A stretch of DNA of 64,000 nucleotides from Luteococcus peritonei (GCF_039526385.1 NZ_BAAAIX010000013.1:62001-126000), one strand, 5' to 3'; shown: positions 1 through 9,698, numbered from the stretch's first letter. Numbers and translations: made by a program. The notes: a model not told the origin generated them from the letters alone.

Positions 1-2
1 AT

Positions 3-908
3 GCGCTGGGCCCCGAGCCCGACGCTCTGTCCGTGCGCATCGCCCTGCGCGAGCCCTACGGACCCGCCGAGCGGTGGGACCTCGAGGTGGACGATCTGAC
101 CGCACCCGGTCCGCGGGGCCCGGTGACGGTGCGCCGCTACGCTCCGCGCGGGCTGGGCAGCCTCGCGCCGGGGCTGGTCTGGCTGCACGGCGGCAGCTTC
201 GACCACGGCGACCTGGACATGCCGGAGGGCGATGCGGTGGCTCGCGGTGTGGCGGGGCGCGGCGGTGCCGTGGTGCTCAGCGTGGACTACCGGCTGGCCC
301 CGATGGCCGACGGGTCGGTTGGGCGCGGACGGCCCGAGTGGCGCTTCCCTGCTGGCCTCGACGACGTGGTGGCCGGCTTCACCCGGGCGGCGTCGCGGGC
401 CGAGGAGATGGGCATCGACCCCGCCCGGCTGGCGATCGGCGGCGCCAGCGCCGGTGGCTGCCTGGCGGCCGGTGCCGTGCTGCGCCTGCAGCAGCAGGGG
501 ATCCGGCCCTGGCAACTGCTGATGGCCTATCCGGTGCTGCACCCGGTGCTGCCCGAGCCGTCGCCGGAACTGGCCGCGGCGCTGCGACGGATGCCGCCGT
601 CGCTGGGCTTCCCGCCCGAGCTGGTGGCCTCGATGTGCCACAACTACCTCGGCGGGGCCGAACCGGTCCCCGAGGCCTTCCCGGGCCTGGCCCCCGACCT
701 GTCCGGCTTCCCCGAGACCTATCTGGAGAATGCCGAGCTCGACGACCTGCGCAGCAGCGGCGAGCAGTTCGCCCAACAGCTGCGCGCCGCCGGCGTCGAC
801 GTCGAGCAGGTGACCTGCCCCGACGTGCCGCACGGCCACCTGAACCGGCTCGGGCTGGATGCGGCGTCGGCCACCATGGACCGGCTGGCAGCCCGACTCT
901 CCCGCTGA
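3..908 (+). CDS. alpha/beta hydrolase (HSL-type esterase), 5' partial
   Basis: This gene probably encodes a cytoplasmic carboxylesterase of the hormone-sensitive-lipase/acetyl-esterase group. The oxyanion-hole motif HGGSF is followed by the nucleophile elbow GGASAGG. Near the C-terminus are an acid (ELDDLR) and a histidine (VPHGHL) in the expected order of the Ser-Asp-His triad. The reading frame is open to the left edge of the window, so the true start lies outside; a GTG at 33 is the first in-frame start visible, but it has no clear ribosome binding site. The gene ends 60 bp before the Gfo/Idh/MocA gene on the same strand. Substrate unknown. Confidence 0.85.
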   Translation, partial: ALGPEPDALSVRIALREPYGPAERWDLEVDDLTAPGPRGPVTVRRYAPRGLGSLAPGLVWLHGGSFDHGDLDMPEGDAVARGVAGRGGAVVLSVDYRLAPMADGSVGRGRPEWRFPAGLDDVVAGFTRAASRAEEMGIDPARLAIGGASAGGCLAAGAVLRLQQQGIRPWQLLMAYPVLHPVLPEPSPELAAALRRMPPSLGFPPELVASMCHNYLGGAEPVPEAFPGLAPDLSGFPETYLENAELDDLRSSGEQFAQQLRAAGVDVEQVTCPDVPHGHLNRLGLDAASATMDRLAARLSR

Positions 909-968
909 GCCGGACCCTGTCGCAGCGTCCGCGCGGCTGGGAGGATGGGCCCGGACGAAGGAGTTCGG

Positions 969-2045
969 ATGAGCATGGGAATCGGCGTGATCGGCGCCGG
1001 AGACATCAGCAGCGCCTACCTGGAGCACCTGACGCGCTGTCCCGACGTGACGGTGCTGATGGTGGGCAACCGCACCCTCGATAAGGCCCGCGGGGCCGCG
1101 GAGAAGTTCGGGGTGCCGCGCTGGGGCAGCGTCGAGGAGGTGCTGGCCGCCGAGGACGTCGAGCTGGTGGTCAACCTCACCATCCCCGCCGTCCACGCGC
1201 AGGTGACCCGCGCGGCGCTGGAGGCGGGCAAGCACGTCTGGAGCGAGAAGCCGCTGGCCACCAGCCTGGAGGAGTCCGCCGAGCTGGTGCGGCTGGCCGC
1301 CGACCGGGGACTGCGGCTCGGCTGCGCGCCCGACACCATGCTGGGTCCGGTGCTGCAGCAGGGACTGCGGGCCTTCGCCGAGCACGGGGGCAGCCCGCTG
1401 CGCGGCCGCGCCGACTTCGGCTACCGGGGCCCCGACGCCTGGCACCCCAACCCCGCCTTCCTGTTCGCCGACGGTGCCGGCCCCGTGCTCGACGTCGGCC
1501 CCTACTACGTGACGGCGCTGGTGCTGGCCCTGGGATCGGTCACCCGGGTCCGCGCCCTGGGGCAGACGCCACGCAGCGAGCGCGTCGTCGCGCAGGGACC
1601 GAAGGCGGGGGAGCGCTTCCCGGTGCAGGTGCCCACCACCGTCGACGCCCTGCTGGAGCACGAGGGCGGGGCCCAGTCCACCGCCTCGTTCAGCTTCGAC
1701 CAGCCCTTCGCTCGCACCCAGGTGGAGTTCGCCGGCACCGAGGCCGCGGTGATGGGCATCGACCCCAACCAGGAGGGTGGCAGCTGGCAGCTCGCCCGCC
1801 CCGACCAGGAGCCGGAGCAGCACGAGCTCGACGCCGGTGACTTCGGCCGCGGCACCGGCGTGGTGGACATGGTGCGCAGCCTGCGCGACGGGGTGCCCCA
1901 CCGGATGAGCGGCGAGCTGGCCCATCACGTGCTCGAGGTGATGCTGGCCATCGAGTCGGCCGCCCGCAGCGGTGAGGCGGTGGAGCCGGCCTCTCGCGCG
2001 CCCCGCGTCGAGCTGCTCCCCGAGGGCTGGGACCCGACCCGCTGA
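969..2045 (+). CDS. Gfo/Idh/MocA family oxidoreductase
   Basis: A 358-residue NAD(P)-dependent dehydrogenase of the Gfo/Idh/MocA family, which acts on sugars, inositols or related cyclitols. The N-terminal Rossmann fold has the glycine motif GVIGAGDIS (residues 4-12), and the EKPLA motif holding the conserved catalytic lysine follows; the C-terminal part is the usual alpha/beta substrate domain. The ATG at 969 is chosen because GAAGGAG lies just upstream; a GTG/ATG further upstream would add residues with no family similarity. It converges on the GH3 glucosidase gene with about 76 bp between them, so a role in sugar metabolism is plausible, but the substrate cannot be told from sequence. Confidence 0.88.
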   Translation: MSMGIGVIGAGDISSAYLEHLTRCPDVTVLMVGNRTLDKARGAAEKFGVPRWGSVEEVLAAEDVELVVNLTIPAVHAQVTRAALEAGKHVWSEKPLATSLEESAELVRLAADRGLRLGCAPDTMLGPVLQQGLRAFAEHGGSPLRGRADFGYRGPDAWHPNPAFLFADGAGPVLDVGPYYVTALVLALGSVTRVRALGQTPRSERVVAQGPKAGERFPVQVPTTVDALLEHEGGAQSTASFSFDQPFARTQVEFAGTEAAVMGIDPNQEGGSWQLARPDQEPEQHELDAGDFGRGTGVVDMVRSLRDGVPHRMSGELAHHVLEVMLAIESAARSGEAVEPASRAPRVELLPEGWDPTR

Positions 2046-2121
2046 CCCCACCCCACCAGACGACGAACCGGCCCGGCCCGCTGCTGCGGACCGGACCGGT
2101 GCTCGTCGCGCCCGGGAGCTG

Positions 2122-4332
2122 TCAGGCCTGGTTGGCGCGGTCCAGCAGCTGCTGGAAGTCGGCCGCGCTGCGTCCGGCCAGGCCGGCCAGTGCCATCAGG
2201 GGGATGTCACCCAGCATGCGCAGGGTGTCGGTGCCCAGCGGTCCGCCGTCCTCCTCCCCGCCGAAGGCCTGCTTCACCAGCGGCCCGCCCTCCTCGGCGA
2301 AGGCCGGCACCGCCATCGCCTGGTTCAGCGTGGACATCAGGGTCAGCTCGCGTCGCGGCATGGTGCCCGCCAGCTCGACGGTGGCGTTGCCGCGCAGGTC
2401 ACGGCTGGAGGCACCCACCTCGAAGCGGTACTCGCCCGGCTCGACGGCCCAGACCTGGTCCAGCACCGACCAGAAGGCCAGCTCGTCCTGGCCCACGGTC
2501 ACCCGCACCCGCTGCGAGGCGCCGGGCTCCAGCTCCACCACCTCGAAGCCGACCAGCTCGCGCGGCACGCGCACCACCTCGGAGACCAGCTTGGCGGCAT
2601 AGACCTGCACCACCTCGCGCCCGGCCCGCTCGCCGGTATTGGTGACGCTCACCTCCACGACCACCTGGTCGCCCTCGGCCGTGGCCGCCACCTCGGAGTA
2701 GTCGAAGCTGGTGTAGGACAGCCCGTGCCCGAAGGGGAAGGCCACCTCGCGCTGTAGCGCGTCGTAGCCGCGGTAGCCCACGAACAGCCCCTCGCCGTAG
2801 CGCACCCCGGTCTCGTCGCCCGGGAAGTTCAGGTAGGCGGGCACATCGGTGATCTGCAGCGGGATGGTCTCGCTCAGGCGGCCCGACGGGTTCACCCGGC
2901 CGTAGAGCACGTCGGCCAGTGCCGGCCCACCGGCCTGGCCCAGCAGCCAGCCCTCCACCACGGCGCGCACCCGGTGGGCGAAGGGGATGGCCACCGAGCT
3001 GCCATTGCTGAGCACCACGACCACCTGCTGGTTCACCTCCAGCACCCGGTCCAGCAGCTCCAGCTGCTCGGCCGGCAGGTCGATGTCCTGGCGGTCGTAG
3101 CCCTCGGACTCGTGCTCCTCGCCGAGGCCCAGGAAGACCAGCACCAGCTCGGCCTCGCGGGCCACCGCCACCGCCTCGGCCACCGGGTCACCCTCCAGCA
3201 CCTGGCCGGGAGCGGTGGTGAAGCCGGGCGCGAAGGGCACCTCGTGGCCCACGATCTGGTTGATGGCGTCCAGCGCATTGTCCAGCCGCGTCGGGTTCAC
3301 GCGCGAGGAGCCGGCGCCCTGGTAGCGCGGGGTGCGGGCGAACTCGCCGACCACCGCCACCTTGGTGCTGGGATCCAGGGGCAGCGCGCCGTCATTGCTG
3401 AGCAGCACGATCGCCTGCTCCGCCGCGCGACGGGCCAGCTCGTGGTGGCCCTGCTCGTCGAAGCCCTGGGGGGCGTCCGCGACGGTTTCGGCGGCGCGAC
3501 GCAGCACGCGCTCGATGCGCTGGTAGGCCACGTCGATGGTCTGCTCGTCGATCCGGCCGGCCTCCAGGGCGGTGACCACCTCGGCCTCGTGGCCGGCATG
3601 GGCCGGCATCTCCAGGTCGAGCCCGGCCTTGAGCGCCTCGGTGCGGTCCCAGACCGCGCCCCAGTCGCTGACCACCAGGCCCTCGAAGCCCCACTCGCCC
3701 CGCAGCACGTCGGTGAGCAGCCAGCGGTTCTCGCTCACCTGCACGCCGTTGAGCTTGTTGTAGGAGCACATCACGGTCCACGGCTGGGCCTGGCGCACCA
3801 CCTTGGAGAAGCCGCGCAGGTAGATCTCGCGCAGCGGCCGCTCGTCCACCTGGGAGTCACGACGCATCCGGTCGGTCTCCTGGTTGTTGGCGGCGAAGTG
3901 CTTCAGCGAGGTGCCGACGCCCTGGCTCTGCACGCCCTCGACGTAGGCGGCGGCCAGCTCGCCGGTGAGGTAGGGGTCCTCGCTGAAGTACTCGAAGTTG
4001 CGCCCGCAGCGGGGATCACGCTTGATGTTCGCGCCGGGGCCGAGCAGCACCCCCACCTTCAGCGATCGGGCCTCCTCGCCCAGGGCACGGCCCACCTCGC
4101 GGGCCAGCTCGCGGTTCCAGGTGGAGGACAGGCCCACCGCCGGCGGGAAGCAGGTGGCCGGCTCCGACTCGGCCAGGCCGATGTGGTCGGTGCTGCCGGT
4201 CTGCAGCCGCACCCCGTGCGGGCCGTCGGTGAGGATGACGCGGGGCAGCCCCGCCTCCGCCACCGCGGTGCTCTGCCAGAAGTCGGAGCCCCCGGTGAGG
4301 GCGATCTTGCTGCGGACGGGGATCTGGACCAT
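2122..4332 (-). CDS. glycoside hydrolase family 3 beta-glucosidase
   Basis: A 736-residue family 3 glycosidase, most likely a beta-glucosidase or beta-xylosidase. The N-terminal TIM-barrel domain carries the nucleophile motif VVSDWGA with Asp at about residue 223 and the upstream KHFAANN substrate-binding motif. The alpha/beta sandwich domain follows (GGPALADVLYGRVNPSGRL), then a C-terminal fibronectin-III-like domain (GREVVQVYAA). No signal peptide is seen, so it should act on imported oligosaccharides or glycosides in the cytoplasm. The ATG at 4332 is preceded by AAGGAAG. No sugar transporter is adjacent; the CUT1 transporter operon at 44.6-48.2 kb is the nearest candidate partner, which is inference only. 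Confidence 0.92.
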   Translation of the reverse strand: MVQIPVRSKIALTGGSDFWQSTAVAEAGLPRVILTDGPHGVRLQTGSTDHIGLAESEPATCFPPAVGLSSTWNRELAREVGRALGEEARSLKVGVLLGPGANIKRDPRCGRNFEYFSEDPYLTGELAAAYVEGVQSQGVGTSLKHFAANNQETDRMRRDSQVDERPLREIYLRGFSKVVRQAQPWTVMCSYNKLNGVQVSENRWLLTDVLRGEWGFEGLVVSDWGAVWDRTEALKAGLDLEMPAHAGHEAEVVTALEAGRIDEQTIDVAYQRIERVLRRAAETVADAPQGFDEQGHHELARRAAEQAIVLLSNDGALPLDPSTKVAVVGEFARTPRYQGAGSSRVNPTRLDNALDAINQIVGHEVPFAPGFTTAPGQVLEGDPVAEAVAVAREAELVLVFLGLGEEHESEGYDRQDIDLPAEQLELLDRVLEVNQQVVVVLSNGSSVAIPFAHRVRAVVEGWLLGQAGGPALADVLYGRVNPSGRLSETIPLQITDVPAYLNFPGDETGVRYGEGLFVGYRGYDALQREVAFPFGHGLSYTSFDYSEVAATAEGDQVVVEVSVTNTGERAGREVVQVYAAKLVSEVVRVPRELVGFEVVELEPGASQRVRVTVGQDELAFWSVLDQVWAVEPGEYRFEVGASSRDLRGNATVELAGTMPRRELTLMSTLNQAMAVPAFAEEGGPLVKQAFGGEEDGGPLGTDTLRMLGDIPLMALAGLAGRSAADFQQLLDRANQA

Positions 4333-4435
4333 GACTCTTCCTTGAGGTGGTGGGGCGCCCGACGGGCCGTGCTCCCAGCATGCCGCGCCCGCCCCGGCCA
4401 GCGGAACACCGGGGCGGCCATTTCCTACAGGTCGG

Positions 4436-5179
4436 TCAGGAAATCCACCGCAGGAAGGGGTCCACCAGCCGGTGGTAGGCCTCCTGGTCGTCGCGACGCA
4501 CGCAGTGGCCCACCCCGTCGAGCAACTCGAGGCGGACCAGCGGGTTCGTGATCCGCTCGGGGGCAGGGACGAGTTCGCTGTCGCGAGGTGCCACCACCAG
4601 GGCCGGCACCGTCAGGCCGTCGAGCAGGGCCACCGCGTCCATCGGGCCGAAGCTCGCTCCGCGCAGGAAGTCGCGGTCGCACTGCTGCTTGGCCAGCGCC
4701 CAGGGCTCCGACTCGGTCATGGTCCAGCCGGTGTGGGCGGCCTGTGCGGCCCGCCCCTGCGGACTGTCGAAGGCCTCCAGTCCCGCGGTGAAGTCGGGCC
4801 GGGCGCGCTCACCGGTGTCGTCGAAGACGGCGGGATCCTCCAGCACCAGGCCGCGCACCAGCTCCGGGCGACGGGCGGTGGCGGCCAGCGCCACCCGGCC
4901 ACCGAGCGAATGGCCCACCAGCACCGCGGGCTGCGGGCACATCTCCTCCAGCACCTCGAGCAGGTCGTCCACCATGGTGGTCATCCGATCGGCCAGCTGC
5001 ATCGGGGAGAAGCGCGGCGAGCTGCCGTGACCGCGCTGGTCCACCGCCAGGATGCGGAAGTCCTGCTCCCACCGCCCCACCGTGTCGGGCCAGCAGGATC
5101 CGGAGTCGGTGATCCCGTGCAGCAGCACCAAGGTGACTGCCTCGGGCCTGCCGTGGTGGGTGACGTCGAGTTCGGCCAT
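4436..5179 (-). CDS. alpha/beta fold hydrolase
   Basis: A 247-residue alpha/beta hydrolase of the large esterase/epoxide hydrolase/lactonase superfamily. It has LLHGITDSG for the oxyanion hole, DQRGHGSS, the nucleophile elbow GHSLGG, and a C-terminal GVGHCVRR that supplies the catalytic histidine. The ATG at 5179 (MAELDVTHHG) is preferred over upstream starts because family similarity begins there. It sits only 10 bp downstream of the DUF2231 gene on the same strand, so the two are probably co-transcribed. No signal peptide; substrate unknown. Confidence 0.85.
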   Translation of the reverse strand: MAELDVTHHGRPEAVTLVLLHGITDSGSCWPDTVGRWEQDFRILAVDQRGHGSSPRFSPMQLADRMTTMVDDLLEVLEEMCPQPAVLVGHSLGGRVALAATARRPELVRGLVLEDPAVFDDTGERARPDFTAGLEAFDSPQGRAAQAAHTGWTMTESEPWALAKQQCDRDFLRGASFGPMDAVALLDGLTVPALVVAPRDSELVPAPERITNPLVRLELLDGVGHCVRRDDQEAYHRLVDPFLRWIS

Positions 5180-5189
5180 GCGCGCGAGC

Positions 5190-5750
5190 CTATCCAGCGG
5201 CGGTCCGCTCGAAGGCGCGGTCCTTGCTGCCCACCTCACGGGCAACGGACAGGTGACCTCCCAGGTAGCCGCCCGCGCCGACGGCCGACAGCCCCGCGGC
5301 GGCCAGTAGCTTCGCGCGGGTGTCCTGGCCGGAGCGACGCGCCGCCCAGGAGGCCACCTGCAGGCCCAGGCCTACGACATTGGTGGCGGCGTGAACCAGC
5401 CCCACCCGCTTCTCCCGCGTGCCGGCCTCGGCCAGCTCGGCCAGCCCGGTGAGGGCCGACGGTACCGCCGTGAGCACCCCCAGGGCGGTCAGCAGCTCGG
5501 TGGAGCTCCCCTCCTGGTCGGTGCCGGCGGCGTCCAGCACCGAGGCGCTCAGCCAGCTGCCCAGCGGCACCATCACCATCAGCGGGTGCAGCGCGTGGCC
5601 AAGCCACCTGCCCTGGAGGGCATCGCGGACCGTCGGGTTCGCGGTCACGGCATCCATCAGGGGCTGGGCGGCGCGGACCCCGGGGTCCAGGGCCTGGGTG
5701 TTCTCCAGGCCCAGCATGGCCGAGCTGAGCGGACTGTCGGTGGCAGGCAT
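5190..5750 (-). CDS. DUF2231 family membrane protein
   Basis: A 186-residue membrane protein with the DUF2231 signature around GHALHPLMVMVPLGSW, and four probable hydrophobic helices (about 60-80, 95-115, 125-145 and 155-175). DUF2231 proteins are inner-membrane proteins of unknown function, sometimes found near Rieske or cytochrome proteins; none is present here. The ATG at 5750 has GGAGATGCC directly upstream. It is first in a two-gene minus-strand unit with the hydrolase at 4436-5179 and is divergent from polyphosphate kinase 2. Confidence 0.8.
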   Translation of the reverse strand: MPATDSPLSSAMLGLENTQALDPGVRAAQPLMDAVTANPTVRDALQGRWLGHALHPLMVMVPLGSWLSASVLDAAGTDQEGSSTELLTALGVLTAVPSALTGLAELAEAGTREKRVGLVHAATNVVGLGLQVASWAARRSGQDTRAKLLAAAGLSAVGAGGYLGGHLSVAREVGSKDRAFERTAAG

Positions 5751-5980
5751 GGCATCTCCTCGATCGTCGGACCTCCAGCCTCCGTCCCCCCGCAGAGCCC
5801 CGGCCACACCCGCAGGTGGGCCATCCTGCCGTGCTCGATGCCGCCAGCATGACCCGATTCCGCCAGGATGGTGCCGTCTCCGGCGGCTGGATCGATCCAA
5901 CCAGCGAATCGTGGCGGATCCTGCGTGGTTGGCCCGCACAACCCCTCCCGCAGCAGGGCCCTGCGGGCGCAGGATGGACC

Positions 5981-6862
5981 ATGGCGAAGAACAAGCTCGA
6001 CGACGAGCTCTACGAGGCGGAGCTGAACCGGCTGCAGGCCGAGCTGGTGGAGATGCAGGAGTGGGTGCGCACCACCGGCGCCCGGGTGGTGGTGCTCTTC
6101 GAGGGACGCGACGCGGCCGGCAAGGGCGGTGCGATCAAGCGGATCACCGAATACCTCAACCCGCGCGTCTGTCGCGTGGTGGCGCTCCCGGCGCCGACCG
6201 AGCGGCAGAAGACCCAGTGGTACTTCCAGCGCTATGTGGAGCACCTGCCCGCGGCCGGCGAGATCCGGCTCTTCGACCGGTCCTGGTACAACCGGGCCGG
6301 CGTCGAGAAGGTGATGGGCTACTGCACCCCGGCCGAGCACCAGCGCTTCCTGCGCCAGGCACCGATCTTCGAGCGGATGCTGATGGAGGACGGGATCCTG
6401 CTGCGCAAGTACTGGTTCAGCGTCTCCGGCAAGGGGCAGGAGAAGCGCTTCAAGAGCCGGATGACCGACCCGATGCGCCGCTGGAAGCTCTCGCCCACGG
6501 ACCTGGAGTCGCTGACCCGCTGGGAGGAGTACTCGCGCGCCAAGGACGAGATGTTCGTCCACACCGACCTGCCGGAGTGCCGCTGGAATGTGGTGGAGGC
6601 GGAGGACAAGAAGCGCGCCCGGATCAACATGATCAGCCACCTGCTCGACTCGATCCCCTATGAGCACGTGGAGCGACCGGCGATCGAGTTCCCGGACCGG
6701 CCCAAGGGTCACGGCTACGAGCGCACCGACCGGTCGCTGCAGAATGCGGTGCCGGACTACGCCTCCTCCCTGGTCAAGGGGTCGGTGCCACCGCGCTACG
6801 TCGACCCGGAGGACCAGGACGACCATGCCGGGCCGGGCAAGGGGAAGAAGGCGAAGAAGTAG
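5981..6862 (+). CDS. ppk2: polyphosphate kinase 2 (PPK2)
   Basis: A 293-residue PPK2-family kinase that transfers phosphate between polyphosphate and nucleoside di- or monophosphates in the cytoplasm. Walker A is EGRDAAGKGG at residues 41-50, with the family's key Asp44 and Lys48. The lid and Walker B regions appear as FDRSWYNRAG and RFKSRMTDP. Length is normal for a single-domain class I-type enzyme. The ATG at 5981 (MAKNKLDDELYE) starts the conserved region; longer upstream starts are not supported. The gene converges on the AbrB-type gene with only 3 bp between the two stops. Confidence 0.93.
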   Translation: MAKNKLDDELYEAELNRLQAELVEMQEWVRTTGARVVVLFEGRDAAGKGGAIKRITEYLNPRVCRVVALPAPTERQKTQWYFQRYVEHLPAAGEIRLFDRSWYNRAGVEKVMGYCTPAEHQRFLRQAPIFERMLMEDGILLRKYWFSVSGKGQEKRFKSRMTDPMRRWKLSPTDLESLTRWEEYSRAKDEMFVHTDLPECRWNVVEAEDKKRARINMISHLLDSIPYEHVERPAIEFPDRPKGHGYERTDRSLQNAVPDYASSLVKGSVPPRYVDPEDQDDHAGPGKGKKAKK

Positions 6863-6865
6863 CGC

Positions 6866-7948
6866 TCAGTCCACCTCGTCGTCCCAGGCGCCGGGGTGGC
6901 CCCGGAACCAAGAGGCGATCAGCGGGGCCGAGGCGAGCACCAGGATCAGGCGGATCACCTGCACCGCCAGCACGAAGGTGACGTCGGCGCCGCTGGAGGC
7001 GGCGGTGGCGAGCACCGCGTACAGTCCACCCGGCGTGGTGGCCAGGTAGCAGTCGAGCTGCGGCATGCCGGTCACGGCGGACAGCGCCATGCCCAGCCCG
7101 GCACAGCCCACCACCACCAGCAGGACGAAGACGACGGCCAGCGGCAGCAGCCGGCCCACCTGGCGCAGGCTGGCGCGCGTGAAGCGCAACCCCACCTGCA
7201 GGCCCACCAGTGCATAGCCCACCGCCACCACCGCGTCCGGCACGCCCGGGTGACCGATCCATCCGGTCAGCGAGATGCCGGCGGCGACGAAGAGCGGGCC
7301 GAGCAGGGCACCCGAGGGGAATCGCACCAGCCGCGCCAGCCAGACGCCCACCACGGCGGAGACCAGGGTGAAGAGCAGGCTGGTGGCCAGCGAGGACTCG
7401 TCGAGGCTGCTGGCGGGGGCAGCATCGGCGGTGGGGCGGAAGACGGCGGCGGTGACCAGCGGCATGCCCACCAGGATCATCACGACGCGCAGGTACTGCA
7501 CCACCGAGGTGATCCGGTCGTCGGCGCCGAGTTCGCGGGCGATGGCGGTGATGCCGGAGGCACCGCCGGCGATCATGGCGAAGGTGCCGGTGGCCTGGCC
7601 GATCCGTCCGGCGCGGGCGAAGGCCTGGCCCAGCAGCAGGCTGAGCGCCAGGGTGGCGATGTTGACCAGGGCGATGGGGCCGGCGTGGCCGCCGAGGGCG
7701 CGCAGGGTGGCGAGGTTGAGCAGGGCGCCCATCGAGATGCCGATCAGCGCCTGGCCGGCCACCGAGCCCCAGCGGGGGAGCTGCACGTCGGGGCCGCGGC
7801 CGCTGACCGCGTAGACCATGCCCGCGAACAGGGCGCCGAAGAGCTGCGGCGAGGGCAGGCCCAGCAGGTCGAAACCCCAGCTGGCCAGCAGGGTGAGTGC
7901 CACGACGGCGGCCCAGGCGAGGGCGACGGGACGAGGTGGGGTTCTCAC
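6866..7948 (-). CDS. AbrB family (COG3180) membrane protein
   Basis: A 360-residue polytopic membrane protein with about ten hydrophobic helices in two repeats. It matches the AbrB duplication family often labelled 'ammonia monooxygenase' or 'regulator' in databases; family hallmarks are LFGALFAGM near the N-terminus and the pattern MIAGGASGITAIARELG in the middle. The true function is unsettled, and these proteins are usually considered transporters. Translation starts at GTG 7948. It stands alone on the minus strand and converges tightly with ppk2. Confidence 0.8.
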   Translation of the reverse strand: MRTPPRPVALAWAAVVALTLLASWGFDLLGLPSPQLFGALFAGMVYAVSGRGPDVQLPRWGSVAGQALIGISMGALLNLATLRALGGHAGPIALVNIATLALSLLLGQAFARAGRIGQATGTFAMIAGGASGITAIARELGADDRITSVVQYLRVVMILVGMPLVTAAVFRPTADAAPASSLDESSLATSLLFTLVSAVVGVWLARLVRFPSGALLGPLFVAAGISLTGWIGHPGVPDAVVAVGYALVGLQVGLRFTRASLRQVGRLLPLAVVFVLLVVVGCAGLGMALSAVTGMPQLDCYLATTPGGLYAVLATAASSGADVTFVLAVQVIRLILVLASAPLIASWFRGHPGAWDDEVD

Positions 7949-8006
7949 CCCGCCACCCTACGGCGTGCCGGGCGGTGCCCTTGGGTCGTGCCGGAGGGGG
8001 GTGCGG

Positions 8007-8975
8007 TCAGGCCGGGTAGCTGGGCACGGTGCGCGGGGCGACGCGAGCCAGGTCGCTGCGGATGTCGATCAGCCGCTTGGCGTGGGCCTGCAGGGCCAGG
8101 TCCTCGGGCAGCGTCGGATTCCAGGGCCGCACCCAGTGCTTGCGGGTGCCGGACTCGTCGAGCGCCACCAGCACCATCAGGCAGTGGGTGGTCAGCTCCA
8201 TCTTGCCCTGCATCGGGTCGCCCGAGCGGACGTGGACGCTGACGTGCATGGAGCTGTGGCCGGTGTGGATCAACCGCGCCTCCACCTCCACCAGGTGCCC
8301 GATCTGGATCGGCCGGTAGAAGCGCACGCCGCCGGCGAAGACGGCGATGGCGGGGCCCTGGTGCCAGGTCTCGGCCACCAGGCCGGCGGCCTGGTCGATC
8401 CACTCCATGGCGATGCCGCCGTGCACCTTGCCGCCCCAGTTCACGTCGGTGGGCTTGGCCAGGAAACGCAGGGTGTGGCGGTGTGAGGCGGTCTGGTCGG
8501 TGTAGATCTGCTCGGCCATGTCCTGCTCGATGGCCTTGCGCCCCTCGATGCGACGGATGGCGGTCTGCTGCTGCTCGCGCTCCCAGTCGTCGGAGGGCTC
8601 GAAGGTGGGCACCTCCACCGATGTCCCGTTGCCGTCGGTGGCGACGAAGATCATCAGGCACTGGCAGGTGATGTCCAGCTCGCCGGTGCTCGGGTCGCCC
8701 GAGCTGACCGTGCACACGATGTGCATGGAGCTGCGGCCGGTGTGCACCACGTGGGCGTGCACCTCCACCAGCTCGCCCACCAGCACGGGACGCTTGAAGC
8801 GCACATTGCCCACATAGGCGGTGACGCAGTAGCGCCCGCTCCAGGCCACCGCCTCCGCGTAGCCGGCCTTGTCGATCCAGGCCAGCACGGTGCCGCCCTC
8901 CACGCGCCCCTTCTGGTTGCCCTCCATCGGCGCGGCGAGAAAGCGCAGGGTGGTCTGGCGTTGGCTTCCGGGCAT
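8007..8975 (-). CDS. acyl-CoA thioesterase, double hotdog
   Basis: A 322-residue protein built from two hotdog (4HBT) domains, like cytosolic BACH/YciA-type acyl-CoA hydrolases. The first repeat has EGGTVLAWIDKAG and the second has GGKVHGGIAMEWIDQAAG; the Asp in each W-I-D is the family's catalytic position. Each repeat is followed by SSMH and a SGDP motif, showing the internal duplication clearly. Expected to hydrolyse acyl-CoA thioesters in the cytoplasm. It is a single gene, divergent from the excalibur-domain gene. Confidence 0.9.
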   Translation of the reverse strand: MPGSQRQTTLRFLAAPMEGNQKGRVEGGTVLAWIDKAGYAEAVAWSGRYCVTAYVGNVRFKRPVLVGELVEVHAHVVHTGRSSMHIVCTVSSGDPSTGELDITCQCLMIFVATDGNGTSVEVPTFEPSDDWEREQQQTAIRRIEGRKAIEQDMAEQIYTDQTASHRHTLRFLAKPTDVNWGGKVHGGIAMEWIDQAAGLVAETWHQGPAIAVFAGGVRFYRPIQIGHLVEVEARLIHTGHSSMHVSVHVRSGDPMQGKMELTTHCLMVLVALDESGTRKHWVRPWNPTLPEDLALQAHAKRLIDIRSDLARVAPRTVPSYPA

Positions 8976-9131
8976 GGCGGTCCTCCGGCGTCGCGAGCGG
9001 TCGGCTCAGTGATACCACGCGGGGTCGGTGGCTGTCCCGACGTGAAGCCTGACCGTGGATGAGCGGGCTGGGAGATCACGGATCCCTCCGTTATGCTGCG
9101 CATCATATGTCATCCAATGACGGGAGACGAA

Positions 9132-9698
9132 ATGGCCCAGGGACCTGCGCACAAGCCCTCTTCAACGTGGACGCCGCCGCCTGGCTGGGGTGAGCAGCCA
9201 GTGCCGGTGCCATCGCCCAGGACCGGCTCCCGGTGGTACACCAGTCGTCCAGCCGTGGGGGCGGCGGGCCTGTTCGCCGGGCTCGCGCTGATGTCTGGCT
9301 CCGGCGGGGGTCAGGCCGCCTCGGAGGCAGTTCCCGCGCCCACTGTCACCGCGACGGCGACGGCCACGTCGACCACCACGTCCACGGCCACCACGACGGC
9401 AACGGCGACGGTGACCGCGACGCAGACGGCCACCTCGACCATCACGGCTACTGCGCCCGCAGCAACGGTCACCGCCACGCGGACGGTGGCAGCCGCGGCC
9501 CCCGCTGCCGCCCCGGAAACATCGCAGCGGAGCACGTCGAAGAGCACGTCTCAGGGACTGGTCGGTTCACGGAGCGGCTCGGGCTACTACAAGAACTGTG
9601 CTGCTGCCCGGGCCGCTGGCGTCGCGCCGCTGCACCGAGGCGATCCCGGTTATCGCGCCGGTCTGGACCGCGACGACGACGGTGTGGCCTGCGAGTAG
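9132..9698 (+). CDS. excalibur calcium-binding domain surface protein
   Basis: A 189-residue predicted exported or membrane-anchored protein. A hydrophobic stretch at about residues 45-60 (AVGAAGLFAGLALMSG) acts as signal or anchor. A long low-complexity Thr/Ala/Val spacer follows, with many repeats of the type TATATST. The C-terminus is an excalibur domain (YYKNCAAARAAG ... DRDDDGVACE), known to bind calcium and common in surface proteins of Gram-positive bacteria. The ATG at 9132 is chosen over 9093 and 9117 because GGGAG lies 5 bp upstream. The Thr-rich spacer looks like a wall-spanning stalk; this is inference. Confidence 0.82.
   Translation: MAQGPAHKPSSTWTPPPGWGEQPVPVPSPRTGSRWYTSRPAVGAAGLFAGLALMSGSGGGQAASEAVPAPTVTATATATSTTTSTATTTATATVTATQTATSTITATAPAATVTATRTVAAAAPAAAPETSQRSTSKSTSQGLVGSRSGSGYYKNCAAARAAGVAPLHRGDPGYRAGLDRDDDGVACE

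Noticed and set aside
9311..9547. 78-residue Val/Ala-rich minus-strand frame opposite the excalibur gene
   Set aside because: It mirrors the Thr/Ala repeat of the real gene and looks like a membrane helix only because of that composition.
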